A stretch of DNA of 64,000 nucleotides from Alteromonas sp. KUL49 (GTDB taxonomy: Bacteria; Pseudomonadota; Gammaproteobacteria; Enterobacterales; Alteromonadaceae), in the NCBI RefSeq assembly GCF_006538345.1, contig NZ_BJKL01000009.1:1-64000 (forward strand), given 5' to 3'. A program made the translations under genes and the position numbers. This document shows positions 8,602 through 19,086 of the stretch, one piece after another. The notes beneath the pieces were generated by a model. It did not search any database and had not been told where the DNA came from. It worked only from the letters and a program-made list of their open reading frames with translations. Each line of letters begins with the position of its first letter. Positions within the stretch are counted from its first letter, which is position 1.

Positions 8602-9792
8602 CTAAGAATCGGCACCGAACAAATCACGGCTATACACTTTGTCTAAAACATCTTCGATGTCTTCTGTTACACGATTTGCGACGATAACATCAGAAACCGA
8701 CTTAAAGGCTTCGAGATCATTAATCACTTTTGAATTAAAGAAATCATCTTCTTTAAGTACCGGCTCATAAACGACAACCTCTATCCCTTTGGCCTTAATG
8801 CGTTTCATGATCCCTTGAATAGCGCTCGCTCTGAAATTGTCAGAACCAGATTTCATGATTAAACGATAAATACCAACGACTTTTGGGCTTCTGCTTACAA
8901 TAGAATCTGCTATAAAGTCTTTTCGTGTACGGTTGGCATCAACAATAGCCTGAATCATATTGTTTGGAACTTCGCTGTAGTTTGCCAGCAACTGCTTAGT
9001 ATCTTTAGGTAAGCAATAACCGCCGTAACCAAAACTCGGATTGTTGTAGTGCTTTCCAATTCGAGGGTCTAGTCCAACACCTTCAATAATCTGCTTTGAA
9101 TCTAGCCCATGGCGCTCTGCATAACTGTCTAACTCATTAAAATAAGCTACGCGCATTGCTAAATACGTGTTAGCAAACAGTTTAATCGCTTCGGCTTCCG
9201 TACTATCAGTAAAGAGAACATCTATTTCCTCCTTAATGGCGCCTTGTTGCAATAGCTTTGCAAAGTTTTCTGCACGCTCGCTCTTTTCACCCACGATAAT
9301 TCGACTCGGATACAAGTTATCGTAAAGCGCTTTACCTTCTCTCAAGAACTCAGGTGAGAAAATAATATTCTCAGATCCATGTCGCTGCTTCGCTTCTGCT
9401 GTAAATCCAACAGGCACGGTAGACTTGATGATCATCGCAGCATTTGGGTTGATTTTCATAACAGTACTAATGACTGCATCTACGCTGCTTGTATTGAAGT
9501 AATTAGTTTGCGGGTCGTAATCTGTAGGCGTTGCGATAACAACAAAATCAGCATCTTTATAGGCGTACTCAGCATCAAGCGTAGCCTCTAAATCTAACTC
9601 CTTTGAGGATAGATACTCTGAGATTTCCTTGTCTTCTATGGGAGATTTTTTGTTATTGAGTAAATCAACTTTCTCAGCGACCAGGTCAACTGCTTTAACT
9701 TCATTGTTTTGTGCCAATAGCACCGCATTTGAAAGTCCAACATAGCCTGTACCTGCAACGGCTATTTTGAACTTTTTGTTAGCGCCTTCCAT
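8602..9792 (-). CDS. ugd: UDP-glucose 6-dehydrogenase
   Basis: Oxidises UDP-glucose to UDP-glucuronate with two NAD+ per sugar, supplying a uronic acid for surface glycans. The 396 residues begin with a Rossmann motif ([19 protein letters not shown], about residues 9-27). The catalytic cysteine lies in [15 protein letters not shown] near residue 259. [15 protein letters not shown] and [20 protein letters not shown] are family hallmarks. Length matches E. coli Ugd (388). It is the last gene of the long minus-strand glycan locus and ends 30 bp from the converging lysR gene, with 115 bp between it and the upstream glycosyltransferase, so it might have its own promoter. Confidence 0.92.
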   Translation of the reverse strand: MEGANKKFKIAVAGTGYVGLSNAVLLAQNNEVKAVDLVAEKVDLLNNKKSPIEDKEISEYLSSKELDLEATLDAEYAYKDADFVVIATPTDYDPQTNYFNTSSVDAVISTVMKINPNAAMIIKSTVPVGFTAEAKQRHGSENIIFSPEFLREGKALYDNLYPSRIIVGEKSERAENFAKLLQQGAIKEEIDVLFTDSTEAEAIKLFANTYLAMRVAYFNELDSYAERHGLDSKQIIEGVGLDPRIGKHYNNPSFGYGGYCLPKDTKQLLANYSEVPNNMIQAIVDANRTRKDFIADSIVSRSPKVVGIYRLIMKSGSDNFRASAIQGIMKRIKAKGIEVVVYEPVLKEDDFFNSKVINDLEAFKSVSDVIVANRVTEDIEDVLDKVYSRDLFGADS

Positions 9793-9907
9793 TTAATTAT
9801 TCTCCGATATAGTTGAACTCAAATACTGTTTTTATTGATACCCGAACTAGCGCTAAATAAGCATACTCTTGCGATATTTCGTTAACGTAGTACAACAATT
9901 CCTTTAA

Positions 9908-11692
9908 TTAAGAATACTCTCTCGCATGCTTCACTGAGAAATTTTCGCTTCTTAATGTTAAATTTGGATTATATGCTGGATCACGTTTTATGATATCAGA
10001 CCACGACTTTTGTAAATATTCAAGCTCACGATTAAACCGTGCAGCTTTTTCTGGTGACGTATCCAAGCCTCTGCTTACAGACTCATGATGAAAGAGCTCT
10101 GCTTCAGCACAATATAGGTTTCTGACACCTAACTTCCGAACCCTCAAACAAAAATCTACATCATTAAATGCTACTGACAAGTCTTCTTCATTTAATCCTT
10201 TGACCGATTCGAAATGAGATTTTTTAACCAAAAGACACGCTGCAGTTACAGCGCAGTAATTCTGTGTCGATACAAGCCGTTTTAGATAACCCTGGTGGTA
10301 GCGAGGAAAATATTTGTGCGCATGACCAGCCCCACCACCATAGCCAAGTACGACACCAGCATGTTGCACTCTACCGTCAGAATACAGAAGTTTTGCACCA
10401 ACACACCCTATATCCTCACGCAACGCATGTCCTACCATGTGAGTTAACCAGTCCCCATCAATAACCTCAATATCGTTATTAACTAGTCCAATAATCTCGC
10501 CATTGGCTTCACGTACACCAAAATTATTTATTGCAGAGTAATTGAAAACCCCCGGATATCGCAAAACTCGAATCTGCTTGTGCTTTTCTAACGCCTTAAA
10601 ATACTGCAGACTTTCTTTATCAGTGGAATCATTGTCTATTAGAATTATCTCGAAGTTTTTATAACTTGTTTTTTCAAGGATACTCTCTACACACGCTTGA
10701 ACTAAATTTTTCGCATCTTTCGTTGGAATAATAAGTGATACCAGCGGTGAATCATCTGACGGCCAAATGAGTTTATTAATTGAGTCATCATTATTGGTGA
10801 TTACTTTTGCTCGTGTAGAGCGACTAATTTCAGTAGCGAGACACTTAAGCTCGAATGCCGACAAGTCAGTTCTTTTCTTTGGTTTGTGGACTAATGTATA
10901 TGGCTCGTGTCCCACAGAGTTTACGTACCTCTGAATCCATAAACGCGCTGTCATTTGAGAGATAGTTTTGACACCGTTGGCAATATCATCTTTTTTGATA
11001 CGTGTGACTGTGCCTCCGCTCAATGCAACACCTGTATTTATATAACCGCTTGAGAAATGAAGATCCGGATTCCAATCGGGATAAAATTCGGGCTCTACTA
11101 GGCTCCCGTTTACATCTACGAGATCTGTATCACAATATACGATGTCATTTTGACTAAGAGCGTTGCTTAATACTATCGAGGCTTTTTCGTGTAATTTATC
11201 ACCGCTGTTTATCATTATAACAGCGCGATTTGCCGAAACACTTTTGAATGCATCTTGTAAATTACTATAGCAATTGATAACTCTATCGTACTGACCACAT
11301 TGGCTGTCAGAGATTTGGCCAATAACATGAACTTCAGAAATATCTGCTTTTTCAGTGATCGATAAAATAGTTTTCTCTAAATTTGAATTTCCCAGAATAA
11401 TCAAATCGAGGTCTAGTCTGTCAGTGTTCACAATTGTAAGAGCACCAAGTTCGTCGTATTGACGTTCCAAATATTGTGTATACAACACCATGCGCTTTTT
11501 TTTGCTGGGAAAACCATAGAATAAGCCTGAGCGTTGCAAAGAACGGCTATAAAATTCTGTCAATTTGCCGTTTTTCTTCAGCTGACGCTTAATCCCAATG
11601 GGTAGAAGCCCTATGACACCCTTTATGACGAGCATTAAATACTTTTTCATACTATTACCAGAATACACGAGCCTACAACGGCGCACCTTCAC
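9908..11692 (-). CDS. Family 2 glycosyltransferase, two-part
   Basis: A 594-residue protein. The C-terminal half (about residues 315-575) is a GT2 glycosyltransferase: PLVSLIIPTKD, then LIDNDSTDKES, then the DxD-like NNDIEVI, and LVKKSHFESVKGLNEED, with a NDVDFCLRVRKLG acceptor/catalytic segment as in rhamnosyltransferases. The N-terminal ~300 residues match the domain that often precedes this GT2 type and contain a further DTDLVDVNG motif. It probably adds one sugar of the repeat unit at the cytoplasmic face. The GTG at 11692 is a weak start; ATG at 11650 (MKKYLMLVIKG) is an equally good choice. Confidence 0.83.
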   Translation of the reverse strand: MKVRRCRLVYSGNSMKKYLMLVIKGVIGLLPIGIKRQLKKNGKLTEFYSRSLQRSGLFYGFPSKKKRMVLYTQYLERQYDELGALTIVNTDRLDLDLIILGNSNLEKTILSITEKADISEVHVIGQISDSQCGQYDRVINCYSNLQDAFKSVSANRAVIMINSGDKLHEKASIVLSNALSQNDIVYCDTDLVDVNGSLVEPEFYPDWNPDLHFSSGYINTGVALSGGTVTRIKKDDIANGVKTISQMTARLWIQRYVNSVGHEPYTLVHKPKKRTDLSAFELKCLATEISRSTRAKVITNNDDSINKLIWPSDDSPLVSLIIPTKDAKNLVQACVESILEKTSYKNFEIILIDNDSTDKESLQYFKALEKHKQIRVLRYPGVFNYSAINNFGVREANGEIIGLVNNDIEVIDGDWLTHMVGHALREDIGCVGAKLLYSDGRVQHAGVVLGYGGGAGHAHKYFPRYHQGYLKRLVSTQNYCAVTAACLLVKKSHFESVKGLNEEDLSVAFNDVDFCLRVRKLGVRNLYCAEAELFHHESVSRGLDTSPEKAARFNRELEYLQKSWSDIIKRDPAYNPNLTLRSENFSVKHAREYS

Positions 11693-11725
11693 AAAGCTCT
11701 ATTGCTACACGCTTCCTGAACTCTT

Positions 11726-12808
11726 TTATATTTCGGTTCCTAGACGCTGCCCTTGGTAGGTTCCATCTAAAACTGCTCTCCACCAACCCTCATTGGCAAG
11801 GTACCACTCTATCGTTTTTCTAATACCGCTCTCAAACGTTTCCTCCGGAGTCCATCCAAGTTGACGTTTAATTTTGGATGCGTCTATGGCATAACGCATG
11901 TCATGCCCTGGGCGATCTTGAACATAGGTAATTTGCGCTGCGTACGACGTCTCTCTAGGTACAATTTCATCCAATATCTCACAAATTACCTTAACCACTT
12001 CGATGTTCTGTTTTTCATTATGCCCACCGATGTTGTAGGTTTCACCAATCTCACCGTTTAATGCTACAACAACGAGAGCTCGAGCGTGATCCTCCACATA
12101 CAACCAGTCTCGGATTTGATTTCCTTTCCCATAAATAGGGAGCGGTTTTCCCGCTAGTGCATTCAGTATTACCAACGGAATAAGCTTTTCAGGAAAGTGA
12201 TATGGGCCATAATTGTTTGAACAGTTTGTCACCAACGTAGGTAACTTGTAGGTGCGTAACCACGAACGCACAAGCTGATCTGAACTTGCTTTACTAGCAG
12301 AGTAAGGAGAACTGGGCGCATACGGGGTAGTTTCAGTGAACAATGGCAATTCAGTGCCAGGAGCCACCTCGTCTGGGTGAAGTAAATCTCCGTAGACTTC
12401 GTCGGTTGAAATATGATGAAATTTAAAGCCTGCTTTCTTATTTTCATCCAACATAGACCAATATGCCCGAGCCTGTTCTAATAGAACGTAGGTGCCTACC
12501 ACATTGGTTTGAATAAATTCACCTGGACCATCGATGGAACGGTCCACATGAGACTCTGCCGCAAGGTGCATGATAATGTCGGGCTGATGGGTATTTAACA
12601 CTCGCTTAACCTCATCGGCATCACAAATATCCACCTGCTCAAAACTGTAGCGAGAATTAGAAGATACACTCGTCAGTGATTCCAAGTTTCCCGCATAAGT
12701 CAGTTTGTCGAGGTTTACCACGGCGTGGTCAGTGTCGTTGATTAAGTGGCGCACCACAGCAGAGCCGATAAAGCCCGCACCGCCAGTAACTACTATTGTC
12801 TTGCTCAT
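11726..12808 (-). CDS. rfbB: dTDP-glucose 4,6-dehydratase
   Basis: Second step of dTDP-L-rhamnose synthesis: dTDP-glucose to dTDP-4-keto-6-deoxyglucose. The 360-residue extended SDR has the NAD motif [14 protein letters not shown] at residues 8-21. The active-site stretches are [11 protein letters not shown] and [16 protein letters not shown] (Tyr-x3-Lys near residue 168). [17 protein letters not shown] and [13 protein letters not shown] are family hallmarks. It is the last gene of the four-gene rhamnose set, 30 bp after rfbD. Confidence 0.95.
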   Translation of the reverse strand: MSKTIVVTGGAGFIGSAVVRHLINDTDHAVVNLDKLTYAGNLESLTSVSSNSRYSFEQVDICDADEVKRVLNTHQPDIIMHLAAESHVDRSIDGPGEFIQTNVVGTYVLLEQARAYWSMLDENKKAGFKFHHISTDEVYGDLLHPDEVAPGTELPLFTETTPYAPSSPYSASKASSDQLVRSWLRTYKLPTLVTNCSNNYGPYHFPEKLIPLVILNALAGKPLPIYGKGNQIRDWLYVEDHARALVVVALNGEIGETYNIGGHNEKQNIEVVKVICEILDEIVPRETSYAAQITYVQDRPGHDMRYAIDASKIKRQLGWTPEETFESGIRKTIEWYLANEGWWRAVLDGTYQGQRLGTEI

Positions 12809-12837
12809 ATTCTTATACCAATAACTGTATGGTGTTT

Positions 12838-13707
12838 TTATTGTTGGGCTTTTAATTCATCTAGCATAGATGAAAGCTGCTTGCGCCAGTGTGTTGGATT
12901 GAGAGAAGCGAAGGCTATTCGTGCTGATGATTTATCTAACACGCTATAATGAGGGCGCCTTGCGGGTGTAGGGTACTGACTACTCGGTATGGGCAAGACA
13001 GGAATTGACTGACTAAGTAACCCCTTCTCTATACCCAACTCTTGAATGGCTAAAGCAAAGTCATACCAACTCGCTACCCCCTCATCAGTCCAATGATAAA
13101 CTCCCGCCGTTTTTTGCTGTGCCGCGCTAACACAGGCTTCGGCTAGTCCTTTTGCCCAAGTAGGCGTGCCAATTTGGTCATCAATAACTGTTAGTTGTGG
13201 TTTTTCTGCCATTAAACGCAGCATAGTTTTAACAAAGTTATTACCATAGGCAGAATACACCCATGCTGTGCGTATTAAACAACTGGCCTCGGGTAATATG
13301 TCGAATAAAGCTTTCTCACCATCTGCTTTGGTTTGACCATAAACACCTTGTGGCTCAATAGGGTCATCGGGTAAGTAAGGAGACCCTTTATGCCCATTAA
13401 AGACATAGTCGGTAGATACATGAACTAAAAATGCGCCAGCCGCTTTGCAGTACCTCGCAAGATTTTTGACTGCCGTTGCATTAATGGCGTGACATAAGAC
13501 TTGGTCGTCCTCTGCTTTGTCTACCGCAGTATAGGCAGCAGCGTTAATCACGACCTCAGGAGCAAGTGATGACAATGTGGCCGACAGCACAGCTCCATCA
13601 GTAATATCGGTATCTTCTGGACCTAAGCAGACGATATCTTCACCTAATATACGAACTAATTCGTATGATAGTTGCCCTGCATTTCCAATAACTACAATTT
13701 TCATCAT
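12838..13707 (-). CDS. rfbD: dTDP-4-dehydrorhamnose reductase
   Basis: Final step of dTDP-L-rhamnose synthesis: reduction of dTDP-4-keto-rhamnose. I start it at ATG 13707 (or the adjacent ATG 13704), because [16 protein letters not shown] is the normal N-terminus. The 27 residues further upstream overlap rfbC and look non-coding. AGAGAAAG precedes the start. Family motifs are [17 protein letters not shown], the YGQTKADGE active site and [17 protein letters not shown]. The glycine motif reads GNAGQLS rather than GxxGQLG, a mild variant. The length of 290 is usual. Confidence 0.94.
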   Translation of the reverse strand: MMKIVVIGNAGQLSYELVRILGEDIVCLGPEDTDITDGAVLSATLSSLAPEVVINAAAYTAVDKAEDDQVLCHAINATAVKNLARYCKAAGAFLVHVSTDYVFNGHKGSPYLPDDPIEPQGVYGQTKADGEKALFDILPEASCLIRTAWVYSAYGNNFVKTMLRLMAEKPQLTVIDDQIGTPTWAKGLAEACVSAAQQKTAGVYHWTDEGVASWYDFALAIQELGIEKGLLSQSIPVLPIPSSQYPTPARRPHYSVLDKSSARIAFASLNPTHWRKQLSSMLDELKAQQ

Positions 13708-13717
13708 ACTTTCTCTG

Positions 13718-14263
13718 CTAAAATGTGGGGGCATCAACGAAGGCAAGACCGTCTTCATCTTTGGCTGACAAGGATGGCTTTTCACCATTAACCAACGGCC
13801 ATTGGATAGCTAAGATTGGATCGTCATACTTAACAGATACTTCCGATGCTGGATGATAATAATCGGTACACTTGTACACAAATTCAGCAGATTCACTCGT
13901 CACATAAAATCCATGAGCAAAACCTGCAGGTACCCACAACTGACGTTTGTTCTCTGCTGACAGTACAACACCTACCCACTTACCATAAGTCATGGAGTCT
14001 TTACGCATATCAACAGCGACATCATAGACTTCACCACTGACCACACGCACTAATTTGCCTTGGGTTTGCTCCAACTGATAGTGCAAACCACGAAGAATAC
14101 CTTGGCTAGATTTAGAATGATTGTCTTGCACAAAATCAACATCAGCACATTTTTGTTTAAACCAATCTGTACGGAAAGTTTCGAGAAAAAAACCGCGTTC
14201 ATCGCCAAAGACTTTTGGCTCAATAATTTTTACGTCAGGTATATTTGTGCTAATTACTTGCAT
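13718..14263 (-). CDS. rfbC: dTDP-4-dehydrorhamnose 3,5-epimerase
   Basis: Epimerises dTDP-4-keto-6-deoxyglucose at C3 and C5 in the rhamnose pathway. The 181-residue cupin has the hallmark FGDERGFFLETFRTDWF, the catalytic-His segment GILRGLHYQLEQTQGKLVRV, VPAGFAHGFYV and YKCTDYYHPASE. Length is normal. It lies between rfbA and rfbD in the order A-C-D-B and is clearly part of one transcription unit with them. Confidence 0.95.
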   Translation of the reverse strand: MQVISTNIPDVKIIEPKVFGDERGFFLETFRTDWFKQKCADVDFVQDNHSKSSQGILRGLHYQLEQTQGKLVRVVSGEVYDVAVDMRKDSMTYGKWVGVVLSAENKRQLWVPAGFAHGFYVTSESAEFVYKCTDYYHPASEVSVKYDDPILAIQWPLVNGEKPSLSAKDEDGLAFVDAPTF

Positions 14264-14283
14264 GAAAAAATAGTTTCCACTTT

Positions 14284-15162
14284 TTACTTCACCCGGTCAT
14301 TGATGACTTTTAGAAGATAGCTACCATAGCCGCTTTTCTTCAGTGGTGCTGCTAACTTCTCGAGTTGCTCGGCATCAATGTAACCCATACGGTAGGCTAC
14401 TTCTTCCGGACAACAGACTTTTAATCCTTGGCGCTTTTCAATGGCTGCGACAAAATTAGCCGCATCCAATAGAGAATCTAATGTACCGGTGTCTAACCAA
14501 GCAGAACCACGGCCCATGAGTTCTACTTTCAAACTACCGTCTTGCAAGTACATATTATTGAGATCAGTGATTTCTAACTCACCGCGAGGCGATGGTTTAA
14601 CTTCCTTTGCAAAATCAACAACCCGATTGTCGTAATAGTAAAGGCCAGTAACGGCGTAGTTTGATTTAGGGGCAATCGGCTTTTCTTCAATTGACAAAGC
14701 ATTCCATTCGTCGTCAAACTCCACAACTCCATAGCGCTCTGGGTCATTAACATGATAACCAAATACCGTAGCACCATGAGGTTGCTGGCAAGCTCTTTGA
14801 AGTGAAAAGGTTAGGTCGTGACCATAGTAAATGTTATCGCCCAGTACTAAAGAGCATGCGTTATTACCAATAAATTGCTCGCCAATAAGAAAGGCTTGAG
14901 CTAAACCATCTGGAGATGGCTGAACCCCATACTGAATATTCATCCCCAAGGATGACCCATCACCAATTAAATCAAAAAAGCGTTGTTGCTCATCTGGAGT
15001 AGTGATAATGAGTATGTCACGAATACCCGACATCATCAGAGTTGTTAACGGATAGAAAATCATCGGTTTGTCATAAACCGGCATCAACTGTTTACTCACA
15101 ACTTTAGTCAGCGGGTGCAAACGCGTGCCAGAGCCACCGGCTAAAATTATACCTTTTCGCAT
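14284..15162 (-). CDS. rfbA: Glucose-1-phosphate thymidylyltransferase
   Basis: First step of dTDP-L-rhamnose synthesis: dTTP plus glucose-1-phosphate to dTDP-glucose. The true start is probably ATG 15162 ([19 protein letters not shown]); the GTG-like start at 15171 would only add three residues. The nucleotide-binding signature [11 protein letters not shown] is followed by [28 protein letters not shown] and the [17 protein letters not shown] segment. The 292-residue length fits RmlA. Its start overlaps the stop of the upstream glycosyltransferase gene. Confidence 0.95.
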   Translation of the reverse strand: MRKGIILAGGSGTRLHPLTKVVSKQLMPVYDKPMIFYPLTTLMMSGIRDILIITTPDEQQRFFDLIGDGSSLGMNIQYGVQPSPDGLAQAFLIGEQFIGNNACSLVLGDNIYYGHDLTFSLQRACQQPHGATVFGYHVNDPERYGVVEFDDEWNALSIEEKPIAPKSNYAVTGLYYYDNRVVDFAKEVKPSPRGELEITDLNNMYLQDGSLKVELMGRGSAWLDTGTLDSLLDAANFVAAIEKRQGLKVCCPEEVAYRMGYIDAEQLEKLAAPLKKSGYGSYLLKVINDRVK

Positions 15163-16523
15163 TTCAACCACCTGCTTATTTGTCTATCGCCGCCATCGAG
15201 TTCAAAATTACTCTCTAAATAACGTCTACTATTTTCTGTTATCAAGTTTATGGCTTTGTTTCCTCTTTGAGTAAAAACGTCGCGCATTTTTTTCGCAGCC
15301 GAACACTCGGAAGCGTAAGCCCATTGTAAACCACCACAGAACGGATACATTCCTTCTCCGATATCTTTCATTTCATAATCAACCAACCATGGATAATCAT
15401 CAGGGAACATATCCATACTACCGGAAAAAGCAGTTGAAATAACGGGAATCTCTCTTTGTATGGCTTCCGCAATAGTTCTACCAAAACCTTCACTACAATG
15501 CAGTGAAACATAACAGTCTATCGACTGCCAAAAGAATTCTAGCTCTTCGCGTGTATACAACTTACTAATAATCTTTATTCTTCTGTCTGACTTGCCGACT
15601 CGACAAACTTCATCCCAATACACGCTACTACGTATATTCGAAGCCTTTACTACAAGCTCTACGGCTTGATTACTATGAAAAGCTGATTGAAATGATCTTA
15701 TGACCGCCAACGGGTTTTTTCTAGCTTCGTAAGAGCCCGCGTCAAAAATAAATGCAAACCTAAAAAGACTGTCCCTAGATTTTGTTAAACGAGACCGATC
15801 TGACAAAGGTAAAACAACCGGAGCACTGTATTTGACATTCGGACAAACGTTCTTCAACGCACTTGTTGTAAATCTTGAAATACCCCAAACTTCCTCAAAC
15901 TGGGAAAGCGTTGATTTCCATTCTATAGGTGCTTCACTTAATTCCCAGGGAGGGATAGCCACTGAACGCCCAAAACTTTTTGTAATGTCTCCGTAAGTAC
16001 TTACAAACTTGGAAAGCTCTATAGCGTTCAGAAAAAATATCGACCTATCATACTTGATCTTATCTTCTTTAGGATGGTTGTAACTAATAGGGTCATCAGT
16101 TGGGTGACCAATATGGTAAACAGTATAGTTGACCTTTAACGAATCAAGAAGAGAGGCATAACCTCTGAGGTCCTCGCCTAGGCCCAACCTTCCTCGACTA
16201 TAGCCAACTAAATTTACACCACCTGGAACAAGTTTCGGTTCATCACAGTGTCGACCTGCCAACACATCTTCCAAAAGGTCAATGTTGTATATGCTTCTAC
16301 CGTAATCATCAAACCAACTAATCAACTCACATCGCTTTCGGAATGTAGAAAAGTCAGCTTTACGATTAATTTTCCCGTAGAGCAGAACCATTAAGTTAGT
16401 AATGGGCACGTTCTGGTCCTGTATAATATTTACACAAGGAGCCAGTAACTCTTTCCACAGCGAAGGCGATATTTGCTGAACTCGTTTTTTTGTCCATGGC
16501 AGGTAATGATTGAACACTTCCAT
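15147..16523 (-). CDS. Glycosyltransferase, GT4-like (GT-B fold)
   Basis: A 458-residue protein with GT-B features. After an ~115-residue N-terminal extension comes [20 protein letters not shown], a pattern typical of GT4 enzymes in glycan loci. The C-terminal donor site has [20 protein letters not shown], then [19 protein letters not shown], where the E(x7)E motif is clear. It likely adds a sugar to a lipid-linked repeat unit in the cytoplasm; donor and acceptor are not evident. It overlaps rfbA, suggesting co-transcription with the rhamnose genes and perhaps a rhamnose donor (inference). Confidence 0.85.
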   Translation of the reverse strand: MEVFNHYLPWTKKRVQQISPSLWKELLAPCVNIIQDQNVPITNLMVLLYGKINRKADFSTFRKRCELISWFDDYGRSIYNIDLLEDVLAGRHCDEPKLVPGGVNLVGYSRGRLGLGEDLRGYASLLDSLKVNYTVYHIGHPTDDPISYNHPKEDKIKYDRSIFFLNAIELSKFVSTYGDITKSFGRSVAIPPWELSEAPIEWKSTLSQFEEVWGISRFTTSALKNVCPNVKYSAPVVLPLSDRSRLTKSRDSLFRFAFIFDAGSYEARKNPLAVIRSFQSAFHSNQAVELVVKASNIRSSVYWDEVCRVGKSDRRIKIISKLYTREELEFFWQSIDCYVSLHCSEGFGRTIAEAIQREIPVISTAFSGSMDMFPDDYPWLVDYEMKDIGEGMYPFCGGLQWAYASECSAAKKMRDVFTQRGNKAINLITENSRRYLESNFELDGGDRQISRWLKCEKV

Positions 16524-16541
16524 ATTTTGCCGCCTCTAGCG

Positions 16542-17606
16542 CTACGCTTTATTCAATATATCTCTTAACCGATGCACTAACTTTTTAGAGAGAGGAAGAG
16601 CATTTGCAACAATATCAAGTCTTTCTGGATACCGTTCAATAGATTGGTATTTCCATTCTCTCTCATATGCTGTGAGCATTTTTTTCTGAATACCAGGTAG
16701 CTCCAGAAACTTCTCCAGCATAGCCTGAAACTCATCGTTACTAATAGACTGATGAACTTTTGGTTTTTGGATCAATTCGTTACAAAGCTGTAAGAAATGT
16801 TCGCGATTAGTTACCTGGTGACTGTTACAAAATAGCGTCATTTGCTCGACAAATGCGCTCTTAAATATCTTAAAGACGGATGGAGGGATAAGCGAATAAT
16901 TGGTTGTTCCAGACTGTTCACTCTGGAGGAAACGGTCCATATCACTTTGTACGGAATCTAAGTTTAACTGGTTAAACCATCTCTTAAACTCCAACCCCTC
17001 CAACGTATATGAAGGGTTTATTTTACGTGGTTCGATGTCATTAACCACAATATCGAAGTTAGTTAGAAAATCAGCAACCAAGTTACCCCCTTCAAAACAC
17101 TCTTCGTGATATGGGCGTAGTATAAAATGCTCTCTACCGACTTTTTTAATCAAGCTGTCAAGAATCTCCAATTGGTAAGCTCGAGGCGTATTTGGAAGAC
17201 CAAAGGCATGAATCTGTGCATGCCTTTTGACACCTTGATTATAAGAGGACTCTGCAACTTCCAATGGAAATCGCAAATATCCGATAAATGTTGCCTCGGG
17301 GAAGACATCAGACAACTGCTCTGCACGCTTGAAAAAGAATTCAGACGATAGCAAAAGTCGGGTAGCACCTGAGCGTGAAAACTCCTCTAAAAGAGACTTA
17401 CACTTCTTTTTATCGACAACAAAGTCATCTTCACTACGAGAAAAAATGGTCAACAAGTTACCAGAGCTTACACCATTTTCATCGGTCGTATGCTCCGGAT
17501 AATATATATTGTTTTCAACAAGGAATTGTCTATTTTCACTAAGCCACTTTTGTATGGCTGAGGTGCCTGACTTTGGCGGCCCAATATGGATAAAAATATT
17601 GTTCAT
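16542..17606 (-). CDS. Sulfotransferase-family protein
   Basis: A 354-residue protein beginning with IFIHIGPPKSGTSAIQKWL, the 5'-phosphosulfate-binding loop of PAPS-dependent sulfotransferases (residues ~4-22). The region FIGYLRFPLEVAESSYNQG (about residue 128) supplies the usual 3'-phosphate-binding Arg and Ser. It would transfer sulfate from PAPS to a hydroxyl of the glycan. It is one of three sulfotransferase-like genes in the locus. No transmembrane segment is obvious, so it is probably cytoplasmic. Confidence 0.82.
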   Translation of the reverse strand: MNNIFIHIGPPKSGTSAIQKWLSENRQFLVENNIYYPEHTTDENGVSSGNLLTIFSRSEDDFVVDKKKCKSLLEEFSRSGATRLLLSSEFFFKRAEQLSDVFPEATFIGYLRFPLEVAESSYNQGVKRHAQIHAFGLPNTPRAYQLEILDSLIKKVGREHFILRPYHEECFEGGNLVADFLTNFDIVVNDIEPRKINPSYTLEGLEFKRWFNQLNLDSVQSDMDRFLQSEQSGTTNYSLIPPSVFKIFKSAFVEQMTLFCNSHQVTNREHFLQLCNELIQKPKVHQSISNDEFQAMLEKFLELPGIQKKMLTAYEREWKYQSIERYPERLDIVANALPLSKKLVHRLRDILNKA

Positions 17607-17746
17607 ATACTGCTTCTAGAGTCTGATGCTTACAGCAACACAGTGATTACCATATTTTTTATCCACATTACTAAAAGTCTTTGAAGGTTTCATGAAACTC
17701 AAATCTTTTTCAAGCAGTACGCAGCAATTGGCTCTCAGAAGCACGA

Positions 17747-18962
17747 CTACTTTCGCTCCCCAACAGAAGATGCCAAATGCAATACGATATCAAGAGTAGA
17801 ATGAAGAGATTTTTCTAGCTCTTTTATTTTATCAGCATTTAACCCCGACAAAGACTGCTTTACCTCTGTTGTAGAAATGTCTTTCGTTCTATCTAAGTAT
17901 ACAACTTCACAATTGTGTTTAAGTTCGTCGAATTTTCCTGTCCAATCGCTTCCCATTCCAAAAATGTCGACATTGTATTTTTTTACATCATCAACCTTCT
18001 GTTCCCAATTATTTTCGGGAATCACCTCGTCTACATATTGGGAAGCTAATAGTATATTTTTTCTCTCTTCGTAGGAGTAAAACGACTTTTTACCCTTTAT
18101 TGCATTAAATTCATCACTTGATAATCCGACTATCAAACGATCACCTAAAGCTCGCAAGCGACGAAGAAGATTCACATGACCAACGTGGAACAAATCAAAT
18201 GTGCCATAGGTCAAAACAGTCTTTGGCTTAATTGTTGGTTTCTCGAGCAGTTCATCCATGTTGACTTCGTGGCGATAGCGCAAATACTTTTCATCACGAA
18301 TAGGGTAATCACCCTGCACCTTTAATTGCTCAATCTCAGGGAGAAAATGGTCAAAATTCATATGGCGCATGACAATTGCTTCATCGGTACGAAAGCCACT
18401 TCGTGAAAAATACCCACTATAGTCCCGAATACCTTTAACCGTAAAAGGACCAAAATCATAGTTTTTAAGTGGGTAGAGGCTATCAATTTCTATGTAGCGG
18501 TTGGGAAAACATTCACGGAAGTATTTAGACTGATAATGCAGTACCGTTTGATTTTTTAACTGTACTCGCTCACCAAGAAAAACGTCTATTTGCAGGTATA
18601 TCTCTTGCCTAACAATATCTGATGAAGTGAAGTGTGTGCAGTAGAACTGCAAAATCCCTGGCGTATCTCGCTCTTTTAAAAGAATTCCTTTTGCCGCTAG
18701 TTCAGGTACGACAAGCTCCAACTTACTTTCAAAAAACTCTTCAACCATAACATCGATATCATCATCCCAAGGAATTAGTCCCTTATGACGAACCGCTCCT
18801 AGCATAGTTCCAGAGTGCATAAAAAACCTCAATATTGTTACTATCAAGTACTTCTTTGAATACTTTAAACATACGATAGTAACTTTCGACGTATCCCTTA
18901 CTTAAGATAACGCGACTGAAAAAATCACTCAATGTCACCGACTGGCTTTTCATTGCTTCCAT
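17747..18962 (-). CDS. LicD-like phosphotransferase fused to TagD-like cytidylyltransferase, frameshifted
   Basis: Two frames join into one gene. The N-terminal part (ATG 18962, preceded by GAGG) reads to NNIEVF. The rest continues in another frame with MHSGTMLGAVRHKGLIPWDD, the LicD active-site block. One base too many in the A6 run at 18821-18826 (plus strand) explains the break; removing it gives ~404 residues. The LicD domain (residues ~20-230) transfers phosphocholine- or polyol-phosphate-type groups from CDP donors to sugars. The C-terminal domain (from ~247, LTYGTFDLFHVGHVNLLRRL) is a glycerol-3-phosphate-type cytidylyltransferase that would make such a CDP donor. The fusion couples donor synthesis and transfer. 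It could instead be a true pseudogene or a phase-variable gene, but see the rplE finding. Confidence 0.75.
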
Positions 18963-19020
18963 CTCGTCCTCGAACAACTGGCATTCCGCTTTCTGCGGCT
19001 TCTACATATCCCGGTAATAT

Positions 19021-19050
19021 TAGTGTAACACTTTGAGCGTAGTGACACTA
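19021..19050 (-). terminator. Imperfect hairpin downstream of the WcbI-like gene
   Basis: The segment is a near-palindrome: TAGTGTAACACT on the left pairs with AGTGACACTA on the right with one bulge. It sits 37 bp after the end of the WcbI-like gene and 60 bp before the LicD fusion on the minus strand. There is no clear T-tract, so it may attenuate rather than terminate. Confidence 0.3.
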
Positions 19051-19086
19051 TATCTTGTACCGTGAAGTCAGTTACATAGAAAACAA

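Noticed and set aside
13708..13788. N-terminal extension of RfbD
   Set aside because: It overlaps rfbC, lacks homology to RfbD, and the conserved start [11 protein letters not shown] comes after it.
18821..18826. Programmed -1 slippage at TTTTTTA in the LicD fusion
   Set aside because: The heptamer is not in the X-XXY-YYZ phase of the upstream frame, and the required shift is the deletion of one base, not -1 slippage.
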